From Mucilaginibacter straminoryzae (GTDB lineage: Bacteria; Bacteroidota; Bacteroidia; Sphingobacteriales; Sphingobacteriaceae): DNA of 64,000 nucleotides. The position numbers were made by a program, and so were the translations under genes. Below are positions 43,471 through 51,871 of this stretch, piece by piece; position 1 is the first letter of the stretch; each line of letters begins with the position of its first letter. Where the stretch lies: the NCBI RefSeq assembly GCF_022953055.1, contig NZ_JALJEJ010000008.1, positions 62,001 to 126,000 on the forward strand, given 5' to 3'. A model generated the notes under the pieces. It saw only the letters and a program-made list of their open reading frames with translations, was not told the DNA's origin and made no database searches.

Positions 43471-44466
43471 ATGGAATACAGAAAACTTGGGAATACAGAT
43501 CTGGAAGTATCAGTAATTACTTTTGGTGCATGGGCGGCCGGTGGCTGGATGTGGGGTGGCAATGATGATAAAGCGGCAATTGAAGCTATGAAGGTTTCTT
43601 ATGATCTGGGTATCACCTCTATCGACACCGCTCCTATCTATGGTCAGGGCAAAAGTGAAGAACTGGTGGGGCAGGCCATAAATGGCATCCAACGGGATAA
43701 GGTACAAATCCTGACCAAATTTGGTATGCGCTGGGATGATATCAAAGGGCAACTGGCTTTTAAAAGTAAGGATAACGACGGTAAGGATATCGACATTTAT
43801 AAATATGCCAGCCGTGATAGTGTGATCAAAGAGTGTGAAGACAGCCTGCGCAGATTGGGTACGGATTATATCGACCTGTACCAGATCCACTGGCCGGATG
43901 CGACCACGCCTATCGCTGAAACGATGGAAGCGCTATTACGCTTGAAAGAACAGGGTAAAATTCGCGAAGCTGGGGTAAGCAATTACAATGTACAGCAAAT
44001 GGAAGAAGCTGCGCAAACCATTAACCTGGCTTCGAACCAGGTGCCTTATAGTATGGTGAAACGCGATATTGAAAAAGACCTAGTGCCATATGTGATTGAG
44101 CACCATAAAGCGATACTAGCCTATAGCCCTATGGAGCGCGGTCTGTTAACAGGCAAGATGAAGCCGGGCCAGCAGTTTGGCGAGGGTGACCATCGCGCGG
44201 GATTGAAATATTTCAAAGACGAAAATATTAACCGCACTAACGAGTTCCTGCAGAAGATAAAACCGATAGCTGATGAAAAGGATGCTACACTTGGCCAGTT
44301 GGTACTACGCTGGACGGTAGAGCAACCTGGTATTACCATTGCGCTTGCAGGGGCACGTAACGCAGACCAGGCTAAACAAAACGCAGGAGCGCTGAACCTG
44401 AAGTTATCTTCAGATGAAATAAACTTCATTACAACGGAATTGAACAAACTGCAATTAGTTGATTAA
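43471..44466 (+). CDS. Aldo/keto reductase (second in window)
   Basis: NADPH-dependent AKR of 331 residues. The catalytic tetrad is Asp52 (SIDTAPIYG), Tyr57, Lys83 (ILTKFGMRW) and His140 (YQIHWPD). EAGVSNYNVQQME and the C-terminal ALAGARNADQAKQNAG form the cofactor pocket. It resembles the general stress/Gsp69-type AKR11 group. It is not closely similar to the AKR at 9704, which lies next to a different gene. A bidirectional terminator separates it from the stressosome operon. Confidence 0.92.
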   Translation: MEYRKLGNTDLEVSVITFGAWAAGGWMWGGNDDKAAIEAMKVSYDLGITSIDTAPIYGQGKSEELVGQAINGIQRDKVQILTKFGMRWDDIKGQLAFKSKDNDGKDIDIYKYASRDSVIKECEDSLRRLGTDYIDLYQIHWPDATTPIAETMEALLRLKEQGKIREAGVSNYNVQQMEEAAQTINLASNQVPYSMVKRDIEKDLVPYVIEHHKAILAYSPMERGLLTGKMKPGQQFGEGDHRAGLKYFKDENINRTNEFLQKIKPIADEKDATLGQLVLRWTVEQPGITIALAGARNADQAKQNAGALNLKLSSDEINFITTELNKLQLVD

Positions 44467-44486
44467 TCATCAGTAACGAAATGCAA

Positions 44487-44521
44487 AAAAGCCGGTAAGA
44501 CTTAATCCTCTACCGGCTTTT
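44487..44521. terminator. Bidirectional terminator between the reductase gene and the stressosome operon
   Basis: Perfect 11-bp arms AAAAGCCGGTA (44487-44497) and TACCGGCTTTT (44511-44521) with a 13-nt loop. A-rich left flank and T-rich right flank serve both strands. Confidence 0.9.
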
Positions 44522-44541
44522 CTATTTTGAAGGTTAGCGTA

Positions 44542-45732
44542 TCAGGCTTTCATCGGTAACGAGAACGAGAAGGTTGAACCCTCGTTTTCAATGCTATCCA
44601 CCCATATTTCGCCACCATGACCCTGAATAATCCTTGAAGTGATATAAAGGCCCATGCCCAGGCCGGATACTTTTTGATTTCGGTCATCCACCCGGTAAAA
44701 TTTGTCGAAAACCTTCGTCAGGTTCTCCTTTGACAGGCCTATCCCCTGATCTGCAACGCTAATATTAACCGCTTCATGGTTACGGTTTAATGTTGAAACG
44801 GTAACGTTGGTTCCTTTGGGCGAATATTTGACCGCATTACTGATCAGATTAGTCAGCGCCTGCTCAAGCCGAAGCTTATCAAAGCGCGTATCGGCCTGTT
44901 TATCAAAATTCAGGGTGAAGGTATGGCTGGGATGCGAAAGTTTGGCAGCCTCCACCACTTCTTCAATAAAGCCGGTCACTTCAGACTTTTCAAATTGATA
45001 TTCCAGCTTATTATTCTCAATCTTAGCGAAATCCAGTAATTGTTGAATGAGGGTATTTACCTTACCGGCCTGGATATTTATTTTATCCAGGTAATCCGCC
45101 ATTTTGTAAGGGTCCTTCTCGGCAAAGGTACGGCCGATTTGTGCGTAAGCTTTGATAATAGTCAACGGCGAGCGCAGTTCGTGCGAGGCTATCGACAGAA
45201 ACTCTGACTTTTTCTCGTTCAGCAGCATTGATAACCGGAGCTGCTCTTCCTGATGCGCCGTTAGTTCGAATAGCTCCTGGTTACGCCGTTTGATTTCCTC
45301 ATATGGCGACTCGGTGTTCATTGCCGCGATATGCTCAGCAAGCCGGGAAATAATAGCTATGGAAACGCGTATGGAACGGGGTATGCTAAGTTTTAATTTC
45401 AATAAGAAATTATCCGGCTGCTGGCGCTCAACTTCCAACACAGGGATCAGTCTCTTCGCATATTTTAGTTCTTCGCTGTTTTCAGTAAACTTTGCGTCCG
45501 TAACAATTTCAGCCGAAAGCACCCAACGGGCTTCGGCCTTAACAATAGAAAACCTAAGTATGCTGTTATAGGTCTTATCCAGTACCGCGCGACAAGCTTC
45601 GGTAACGGCTGTTGCAAATGTTGTTTGTGTAGAGCCGGACAGGCCCAGATAGCGCGCAATTGCTACCGCCCTTTTTTGGATAAAAGGCAGGTCTAACTCA
45701 TTGTCGAGGTTTATTTTTGCAATTTCGTACAT
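44542..45732 (-). CDS. Sensor histidine kinase with N-terminal RsbT-like region
   Basis: Last gene of the stressosome operon; 396 residues with no membrane segment. Residues about 10-130 resemble a degenerate anti-sigma-type ATPase domain (QKRAVAIARYLGLSGSTQ and ATAVTEACRAVLD). A short coiled coil (about 142-178) leads to the HisKA domain with His184 (ASHELRSPLT). The HATPase domain follows with N-box LTNLISNAVKYSP, G1 DQGIGL and G2 GLGMGLYI. It follows the phosphatase gene after 3 bp, so it is probably an output or input kinase of the same pathway. No response regulator gene is adjacent. Confidence 0.87.
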   Translation of the reverse strand: MYEIAKINLDNELDLPFIQKRAVAIARYLGLSGSTQTTFATAVTEACRAVLDKTYNSILRFSIVKAEARWVLSAEIVTDAKFTENSEELKYAKRLIPVLEVERQQPDNFLLKLKLSIPRSIRVSIAIISRLAEHIAAMNTESPYEEIKRRNQELFELTAHQEEQLRLSMLLNEKKSEFLSIASHELRSPLTIIKAYAQIGRTFAEKDPYKMADYLDKINIQAGKVNTLIQQLLDFAKIENNKLEYQFEKSEVTGFIEEVVEAAKLSHPSHTFTLNFDKQADTRFDKLRLEQALTNLISNAVKYSPKGTNVTVSTLNRNHEAVNISVADQGIGLSKENLTKVFDKFYRVDDRNQKVSGLGMGLYITSRIIQGHGGEIWVDSIENEGSTFSFSLPMKA

Positions 45733-45735
45733 GAT

Positions 45736-46752
45736 TTAACGAAGCTTAACTATAACAACAGAAGCATCATCGTTCCTTCGCGAAAAGTCTTTATATAACG
45801 CCGCAGCCAGAACCATGGGATCGTACTTACTGATATTTACATATTTAGATAATTCCCAGCGCGATTTCAATCCGTCCGAACATAAAATTAACTGATTATA
45901 TTCATTAAAGGAATAGCTCTGGCTATTAAGTGTCGCCGGAATGTTATGACCGATAATACCGTTATAAGAGATGTGGTTTTTATCTGCGCCTGTTGTGCTT
46001 AAAAGTTTAGTCGCGATATTCCCCACTCCGCAAATTTCAAATCGTTGCCTTTCTGTATCAAAAAAAGCGAGTGTAGCCACCATTCCCCTGCTTTTACGTA
46101 TCGCCTGATGCAATTCGCGGATGGTTGCAGACGGAGAATCAAAAGTGGCATCTTTTAACGCATCTACAGCGGCATTGACTGCGCTGTTTGCATCTTTACC
46201 GTGCCCTAAGCCATCTGCCAGCATTACCACTACCTGATTTTTATCCTGCTTAAAGTAAAATCCATCTCCGCTTGTTTTTTCGCCAGGCTTGCTTATTACC
46301 AAAGGGTAAGCTTTTATACCATTAACTCTGTTTTTAACGGTTGGGGTATTTTTATAAAGCCTCGCGAGTATGATAGTTCCCCAGCCTTTTAACGAGTAGA
46401 TCTCTAAGACATCGGCAAGGCGTTTCATGCTACCTAAGCCATTACCAAGCGTGTTGGTAGACGAAAACCCATCAACCAGCACTTTTGAAACGTCTGCAAT
46501 ACCGGGGCCGTTATCTATACATATGATTTCTACGTACAGCTGGTCTTCATCCTGTTTAACAGCCGAAAGAATTTCCCCACCTATAGCATGCTTCTGCAAA
46601 TTAGAAGTCATCTCTGCCAGCACCAGGTCTATCTCAGCTACTTTTTGAGCACTAAAGCCCGCTTCATGCGCCTTATGCCGGATATCAAGCTTTAGAATTG
46701 CATAATAACTACGGTCGCTTGCCGGATAGCTGATATGCGTTGCATCAACCAT
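45736..46752 (-). CDS. RsbT-like ATPase fused to SpoIIE/PP2C phosphatase
   Basis: A cytoplasmic 338-residue protein with two domains. Residues 1-130 are a GHKL ATPase with N-box EMTSNLQKHA (47-56), DNGPGIAD and GNGLGSM. Residues 150-338 are a SpoIIE-type Ser/Thr phosphatase with metal ligands in LADGLGHG (179-185), CSDGL and RRNDDASVVI. The latter domain corresponds to RsbX, which resets the stressosome by dephosphorylating RsbR and RsbS. The gene overlaps rsbT by 8 bp and the kinase follows after 3 bp. All catalytic residues look intact. Confidence 0.88.
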   Translation of the reverse strand: MVDATHISYPASDRSYYAILKLDIRHKAHEAGFSAQKVAEIDLVLAEMTSNLQKHAIGGEILSAVKQDEDQLYVEIICIDNGPGIADVSKVLVDGFSSTNTLGNGLGSMKRLADVLEIYSLKGWGTIILARLYKNTPTVKNRVNGIKAYPLVISKPGEKTSGDGFYFKQDKNQVVVMLADGLGHGKDANSAVNAAVDALKDATFDSPSATIRELHQAIRKSRGMVATLAFFDTERQRFEICGVGNIATKLLSTTGADKNHISYNGIIGHNIPATLNSQSYSFNEYNQLILCSDGLKSRWELSKYVNISKYDPMVLAAALYKDFSRRNDDASVVIVKLR

Positions 46753-47170
46753 TGGCCCATTTAATTATCGTCACGGTAGTACCCTTACCCAATTCGCTTT
46801 TCAGGTCAAACTCGTTAACCAATCTTTTGGTACCCGGTAAACCTAAACCCAGGCTTTTACCGGTAGAATAACCGTCCATCATGGCTTTATTTACGTCGGC
46901 TATTCCCGGGCCACTATCTTTAAAAATCATCCTGATACCATTATCACGGCCTTTTGTGACCGCCTCTACCGACACTTCACCCCCACCTCCATAACGAAGC
47001 ATATTTCTTACCAATTCACTCGCGGCGGTGATCAGTTTGGTTTGATTCACCAAACCCATCTTTATTTTTACTGCAAATTCCTTCGTTCTATTCCTAAGCA
47101 ACACGACGTCCTGCTCTCTATTGATCTTTATCAAATCCTTTTTCAGGGAAAGTATCATCGTCGTCGTCAA
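46745..47170 (-). CDS. rsbT: Serine kinase / switch protein RsbT
   Basis: GHKL-fold kinase of 141 residues that phosphorylates RsbR and RsbS and is released on stress. N-box SELVRNMLRYGGGG (51-64), G1 KDSGPGIAD, and GLGLPGTKRLVNEF are clear RsbT signatures. The N-terminus (MTTTMILSLKK) is encoded in a 53-bp overlap with the 3' end of the RsbS gene; ATG 47158 is an alternative start that still overlaps by 41 bp. The 3' end overlaps the ATPase-phosphatase gene by 8 bp. Gene order R-S-T matches known stressosome operons. Confidence 0.9.
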   Translation of the reverse strand: MTTTMILSLKKDLIKINREQDVVLLRNRTKEFAVKIKMGLVNQTKLITAASELVRNMLRYGGGGEVSVEAVTKGRDNGIRMIFKDSGPGIADVNKAMMDGYSTGKSLGLGLPGTKRLVNEFDLKSELGKGTTVTIIKWANG

Positions 47171-47540
47171 TTATAATGTCATCGGATATTATCATTCCCT
47201 GAAGCAATTCCATTCCCCGCTCTACATTTAAAGCCGTATGCACGCCGGGCAATTCTAACCCGAGTTCTACTAACGTTATGGCTACGGCAGGTTGCATACC
47301 AACCACAACGGTTTGGGCATCTAAAAGTTTAGACATACTTGCAATATTGCCAATAATGCGCCCCATAAATGAATCTACTATCTCGACAGCAGAAATATCG
47401 ATCAATACGCCCTTTGCTCCTGTTCTGTTTACTTCGCGGATCAGGTTTGCTTCCAGATCCATAGCCAGTCTATCATACAGGTCTACTTGTATGGTCACCA
47501 GTAAGAAGTGACCCATCTTTAAAATGGGAATTCTCTCCAT
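47118..47540 (-). CDS. rsbS: Stressosome scaffold protein RsbS (STAS domain)
   Basis: A 140-residue single STAS domain protein, the core scaffold and negative regulator that holds RsbT. The phosphorylatable Ser57 lies in DISAVEIVDSFMGRI, nearly identical to the Bacillus RsbS site. VVVGMQPAVAITLVELGL completes the STAS fold. Unlike the usual ~120-residue RsbS it ends in an extra acidic tail (IIIDDDDDTFPEKGFDKDQ) encoded in the stretch that overlaps rsbT. Confidence 0.9.
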   Translation of the reverse strand: MERIPILKMGHFLLVTIQVDLYDRLAMDLEANLIREVNRTGAKGVLIDISAVEIVDSFMGRIIGNIASMSKLLDAQTVVVGMQPAVAITLVELGLELPGVHTALNVERGMELLQGMIISDDIIIDDDDDTFPEKGFDKDQ

Positions 47541-47556
47541 AAAATTACTTCAGATT

Positions 47557-48411
47557 TTAAGCGTTAACGGTTTTACGTCTTACCTCTAAACGCATGGTGT
47601 TGAAAGCAAATTTCAAAGCACTGGCTAAGGTTGCCTTGGTTACGATATTAGAAAGATCTATCCCTAAATGCACGATCGTCTGGGCGATCTCCGGCCTGAT
47701 ACCGCTGATGATACATTCTGCCCCCATTAAGCGTGTAGCACTTACAGCTTTAATTAAATGTTGCGCCACTAAAGAGTCAACAGCCGGAACACCAGAAATA
47801 TCTAAAATAGCTATGCTGCTTCCAGTGGCTACTATTTCCTGCAAAAGGTTCTCCATTACCACTTGCGTACGTGAGCTATCCAGCGTACCGATGATCGGAA
47901 GCGCCAGAATACCATCCCACACGCGGATCACCGGTGTCGATATCTCGGCAATTTCATCCGTCTGGCGCAGGATTACCTCTTCGCGCCCCTTAATAAAGGT
48001 TTCAAATGTGGTGATGCTGAACGAGTCTACCAGGTTATTCACTTTTAAGGTTTCCTGGTAAAGTAAATCTGTTTGCCCCGCTAATTCAATTTGCAGGATA
48101 TCTAACAGCGCTCTTTTTAAGCTTAAGACATACAAGCCTGTTTCGCGGGGACTGTAGCCATGCATGGCCCTTGACCCGGAAATTCCGGCCAGTATTTCGT
48201 TCACCGTGTCAAAACCCGGCGAATCGTAATCGGTTATATCTGTCGTGTTTAACGCTATGGCTAAGCTGTCAAGTAATTCTTCAGATTGGATGCGAAGATC
48301 CTCGTTATTCATCAGATCTTCCCGCAGCCCATCATCATTGAGCTGGTTCTTCATCCATAATTCGAATATCTCGCTTTTCTTATCTTTTACAATGCGGGCG
48401 GTTGCGTTCAT
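47557..48411 (-). CDS. rsbR: RsbR-family stressosome sensor (RsbRD_N + STAS)
   Basis: A 284-residue RsbT co-antagonist. The N-terminal half (about 1-150) fits the RsbRD_N sensor domain. The C-terminal STAS domain contains LDISGVPAVDSLVAQHLI and ISGIRPEIAQTIVHLGI. At the two positions where Bacillus RsbR proteins carry phosphorylated Thr, this protein appears to have Ser (VDSLV and IISGIRP). ATG 48411 is chosen because the further in-frame start at 48474 lies inside the -7 promoter box. It is the first gene of the operon, 16 bp before rsbS. Confidence 0.88.
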   Translation of the reverse strand: MNATARIVKDKKSEIFELWMKNQLNDDGLREDLMNNEDLRIQSEELLDSLAIALNTTDITDYDSPGFDTVNEILAGISGSRAMHGYSPRETGLYVLSLKRALLDILQIELAGQTDLLYQETLKVNNLVDSFSITTFETFIKGREEVILRQTDEIAEISTPVIRVWDGILALPIIGTLDSSRTQVVMENLLQEIVATGSSIAILDISGVPAVDSLVAQHLIKAVSATRLMGAECIISGIRPEIAQTIVHLGIDLSNIVTKATLASALKFAFNTMRLEVRRKTVNA

Positions 48412-48471
48412 GGCTTGTGTTATTGGTGGTGTAGTTAGTGTTGAAAGTTGTAGAGGTGAATTAAAACAAGC

Positions 48472-48501
48472 CAAATGTAAACAATTAATCCAGTTAACAA
48501 A
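48472..48501 (-). promoter_or_regulatory. Promoter of the stressosome operon
   Basis: On the minus strand a -33 TTTG (48501-48498), an 18-bp spacer and a -7 TACATTTG (48479-48472) match the Bacteroidota primary sigma consensus well. Transcription would begin near 48468, giving a leader of about 57 nt to the rsbR ATG at 48411. Confidence 0.7.
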
Positions 48502-48506
48502 CAGTG

Positions 48507-48539
48507 TGTTTAATTACTATTATAATTGTTTAATTACTA
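48507..48539. repeat. Perfect 13-bp direct repeat upstream of the stressosome promoter
   Basis: TGTTTAATTACTA occurs at 48507-48519 and again at 48527-48539, exactly 20 bp apart (about two helical turns). It lies 6 bp upstream of the -33 element. Its position suggests an activator-binding site. Confidence 0.55.
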
Positions 48540-48553
48540 AGGTAAAAGTTACT

Positions 48554-49366
48554 TTACCCCTTGTGCCTGCGTTTCTTATGGCTGCTTTCTTGCTTTTTTG
48601 ACTTTGTTTTTGACGATTCTTTTCGCTTGGATGAAGTGTGCGACTTTCTTGATGAACTTTTGGCCTCCGTTTTCTTTTCAGGAGTGCTTTGCTTCGGTTT
48701 ATTTTCTACAGCCGCTTGTTTTGTTTTACCGCCATCTTCTGAAGGCTTATCCTTGCTGATCTGTTTAGCAGAAAGACTGCTGCCATGAAGCGTATAGGCA
48801 ATCAACCGGGTTTCAGAGCCGGGTTTAGCTGCAGCGCCCTCGCCTTCAAATACCGGGAAGCTTCTGAACAGGGTATCATTTTTTACATAAAATTTATCAT
48901 TACCCCTGAAGCCCTTACGCTGGGAAACCGTTAAGCGGGGAAACTCCAGCTTGTTGGCACGGTCGCCCTGGTATTCGTATATAAATACATTGGTAAACCT
49001 GTTGGTATCTATCGTTTTAGCCTGGATGATAATTTCCGGATTACCATCCACATCCAGATCTGCGTTAAGTACATCCTGGATCGGACCTTCCAGATCGCCG
49101 TTCACGGTATTATATTGTTGCTCGGCTGAATCAGACCTTAAGATCATGTAAGCGCCGCCACCTTTAGCGCCCCTGCCCCAGCTTAAAATATCATAATATC
49201 TTCCGGGAGCAACCTCTACCATTTTATGAAATTTAAACGGTTCTTCCAGCGTTTTTCTTAGCGGCTTTTGTATCACTGCAGCAGCGCTTTGCTTATTTGG
49301 CTCATCAGAACAAGCAGCAAAGCAAAATGCGACGGCCAATAGTATTAATACACTTCTAATGTTCAT
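48554..49366 (-). CDS. Lipoprotein with Lys/Ser-rich tail
   Basis: A 270-residue lipoprotein (lipobox CFAACSDEP). I do not recognise it firmly. The folded part (about 30-190) includes APGRYYDILSWGRGAKGGGAY and NADLDVDGNPEIIIQAK, an Asp-rich repeat vaguely like calcium-binding FG-GAP or PliI-type lysozyme inhibitors. The last 65 residues are very basic and Ser/Lys-rich (KKTEAKSSSRKS to SHKKRRHKG) and probably disordered. ATG 49366 gives a good signal; ATG 49378 is also possible. It lies 25 bp downstream of the GH20 gene. Confidence 0.72.
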   Translation of the reverse strand: MNIRSVLILLAVAFCFAACSDEPNKQSAAAVIQKPLRKTLEEPFKFHKMVEVAPGRYYDILSWGRGAKGGGAYMILRSDSAEQQYNTVNGDLEGPIQDVLNADLDVDGNPEIIIQAKTIDTNRFTNVFIYEYQGDRANKLEFPRLTVSQRKGFRGNDKFYVKNDTLFRSFPVFEGEGAAAKPGSETRLIAYTLHGSSLSAKQISKDKPSEDGGKTKQAAVENKPKQSTPEKKTEAKSSSRKSHTSSKRKESSKTKSKKQESSHKKRRHKG

Positions 49367-49391
49367 AAAGTCTTGCATTTAACCAATTGAT

Positions 49392-51713
49392 TTAATTAGA
49401 CAGGTAGTCTGAAGTTATATCCATTTTTATTTTGCCAGGCATTGTCCAATACACCTGCAGGTTCCCGCCAACACCCACGTCAAAGTACTTCAGCGTAAAT
49501 TTATGATAGCCCCGTTTTAAAAGTACATCACCGCCTTTTTCGAACATGCTGTGCCGGCCATAGTTATCTACCACCGGCTGATCGTCGATCAATAACACCG
49601 AACCATTATCGGAGCGCGTACTGAAGGTATATTTTCCGTCTGTATCTATACGAATATAACCATTATATATTATCCCGAATCCGCCGCGCTCACGGTTCGC
49701 CTTTTTAAAATCATTCGTATAAAAGCCCTTTACTTCTCCGGTATCGGTAACTAACCCGGCAGAGATCTGATCGGTGCTGTTGAACGCGCCAGGTGTAAGT
49801 TGGTATTTCAGGCCAACCCGTGTAGGCTGATAAGTTGATGGCGCAAGCGGGCCGCGGTTATAAACGGTTGCTTTAGTAACAACACTACGTTTACCGGAAG
49901 GTGTTACCACAATAGTTTGCAACTGGCGGTAGTTATTTTCCGGAACGGTTAAAGTAAACGGATGTTCGTATAACGTAGTTTCCGTGCGTGGCGGCAGATC
50001 ATCTATGGTATAATAGATCTTAGCACCTTCTACCGGTGCCTTTAAATTTACGTTTAAACCTGAAGCTGTGATGATACTGTCCGGTGCGCCGATAGCTGCG
50101 GGTACACGGAAATTATAATCTTCGCGGTCTAACAACGCCAGGTGATGCGGCAGCCTCACTTCTGAAAAATCCTGAAAATTTTTATTCGCTAACGGCGACC
50201 AGGCCACCTCTGCAAGGGCAAGCATCCGTGGCAAAAGCTGGTATTCTAGTTTGGCATCGGTAGCGATGTATTCTGTCCACACATTTGCCTGTACCCCCAA
50301 AATATATCTCTGTTGTGCTTCGGTTAATGCCGCCGGTATTGGATTATAAGCGTATGTTTTAGCTAAAGGTGCGTAACCACCTATAGACAGCGGCTCCAGG
50401 TCTGACTTACCCTGCGCATGGTCCAAATACAATCCGCCTGAACTTGGCGTCATGATGACGTTGTGGTTTTGTTTCGCCGCAGCGATCCCCCCGGCTTCTC
50501 CCCTCCAGCTCATTACCGTGGCGTTAGGCGCAAGGCCGCCTTCCAGAATTTCGTCCCAACCAATAATGTTCCGTCCTTTGGAATTTACAAACTTCTCTAT
50601 CCGCTGGATGAAATAGCTCTGTAAACCGTGCTCATTCTTTAGTTTCAATTTCCTGATCAGGTTCTGGCAAAAAGCAGATTTCTCCCAGGCGTCTTTGGGT
50701 ACTTCATCACCACCGATATGAATGTATTTGGAAGGAAAAAGGCCCATTACTTCGGTAAGCACGTCTTCAAGAAAAGCGAAGGTTTTATCTGTAGGGCAAA
50801 AGATGTCTTTAAAAACACCCCAGATTTGCGCCACCTGGTATTGCTTTCCCGGCTCGCAGCCGAACTCTGGGTAAGCGGCCAGTACTGCGGATGAATGCCC
50901 TGGCATCTCTATTTCCGGAATTATGGTGATGTATCTTTCAGCGGCGTATTTAACCACGTCTCTCACCTGATCTTGGGTATAATAACCACCGTGAGGCGTG
51001 TTATCATATTGCCATGGGGTACGATCATTAAAATTCCCGATGACGGTTTGCGCGCGTAAGCTACCTACTTGTGTTAATCGGGGATATTTCTTGATCTCGA
51101 TGCGCCAGCCCTGGTCGTCTGTCAAATGCCAGTGAAAGGTATTGAGTTTATATTGAGCTGCCAGATCGATGATCTTCTTCACTTCTTCTACAGAGAAAAA
51201 GTGACGGGAAACATCCAGGTGAATGCCCCTGTAACCAAACCTGGGCGCATCTTCGATATCCACACAAGGAACATTAATGCTGCCCTGCTTCTGGTTATCA
51301 AATAACTGAATGAGCGTCTGAACTCCATAAAATAAACCTGCTCCTTTACCCACAATACTGATCTGCGCAGGGGTAACAGTTAAATGATAACCTTCTGCCG
51401 GCAAACTGGCATCATACCGGATATAAAGGCTTTGGTTCCCGGTAATGCCCGGATTACGATTAATTGCCAGATTTAAGTTACGATGATCTTTAAGATAACT
51501 GGCAAGAAAAACGACAGCTTTATTATCTGCAGAATCGGTAATGATCCGGGTTTCCTGACTTAAGGTAAAATTACCTGCTATTTTGGTAAGTTTTGCCGGT
51601 GCAGGAATAATCCCTGCATATGGATCAGTTGTTTGTGCTTTCGAAGAAGCGGTAGCAACAAGCAGCAGCAAGCCTGATAAAGCACTGTAGCACAATGTTT
51701 TAATATGGAGCAT
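49392..51713 (-). CDS. GH20 beta-N-acetylhexosaminidase with CHB_HEX and PA14 modules
   Basis: Secreted 773-residue exo-hexosaminidase with a signal peptide (about 1-26). A GH20b N-terminal domain precedes the GH20 TIM barrel (RGIHLDVSRHFF, WHLTDDQGWRIEIKKYP) with the catalytic Asp-Glu pair in HIGGDEVPKDAW. A chitobiase C-terminal-like domain (KIYYTIDDLPPRTETTLY) and a PA14 carbohydrate-binding domain (DGKYTFSTRSDNGSVLLIDD) follow. It likely releases GlcNAc/GalNAc from chitin, peptidoglycan or glycans. The GH92 enzyme at 25437 carries the same kind of C-terminal module. Confidence 0.93.
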   Translation of the reverse strand: MLHIKTLCYSALSGLLLLVATASSKAQTTDPYAGIIPAPAKLTKIAGNFTLSQETRIITDSADNKAVVFLASYLKDHRNLNLAINRNPGITGNQSLYIRYDASLPAEGYHLTVTPAQISIVGKGAGLFYGVQTLIQLFDNQKQGSINVPCVDIEDAPRFGYRGIHLDVSRHFFSVEEVKKIIDLAAQYKLNTFHWHLTDDQGWRIEIKKYPRLTQVGSLRAQTVIGNFNDRTPWQYDNTPHGGYYTQDQVRDVVKYAAERYITIIPEIEMPGHSSAVLAAYPEFGCEPGKQYQVAQIWGVFKDIFCPTDKTFAFLEDVLTEVMGLFPSKYIHIGGDEVPKDAWEKSAFCQNLIRKLKLKNEHGLQSYFIQRIEKFVNSKGRNIIGWDEILEGGLAPNATVMSWRGEAGGIAAAKQNHNVIMTPSSGGLYLDHAQGKSDLEPLSIGGYAPLAKTYAYNPIPAALTEAQQRYILGVQANVWTEYIATDAKLEYQLLPRMLALAEVAWSPLANKNFQDFSEVRLPHHLALLDREDYNFRVPAAIGAPDSIITASGLNVNLKAPVEGAKIYYTIDDLPPRTETTLYEHPFTLTVPENNYRQLQTIVVTPSGKRSVVTKATVYNRGPLAPSTYQPTRVGLKYQLTPGAFNSTDQISAGLVTDTGEVKGFYTNDFKKANRERGGFGIIYNGYIRIDTDGKYTFSTRSDNGSVLLIDDQPVVDNYGRHSMFEKGGDVLLKRGYHKFTLKYFDVGVGGNLQVYWTMPGKIKMDITSDYLSN

Positions 51714-51823
51714 TAAAAACAGTTATTTAATTTAGTTAGCCCGTGAATTTAACAAGAATTTTTAGCCTGCGCGAACCAAGTTTAAAAGCATCGCTTTTTT
51801 TACAAAAGGAAATGTCCGGGCAC

Positions 51824-51851
51824 AAAAAAGGCCTCCTTTTCAGGAAGCCTT
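51824..51851 (-). terminator. Terminator downstream of pnp
   Basis: On the minus strand the stem AAGGCTTCCT/AGGAGGCCTT (one wobble) carries a GAAA tetraloop and a T run. It ends the rpsO-pnp transcript 20 bp after the pnp stop. Confidence 0.88.
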
Positions 51852-51871
51852 CATGCTATAGTTGGTTAAAC

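Noticed and set aside
48412..48474. Upstream start for RsbR
   Set aside because: The upstream start codon falls within the -7 element of the operon promoter, so it would not be transcribed.
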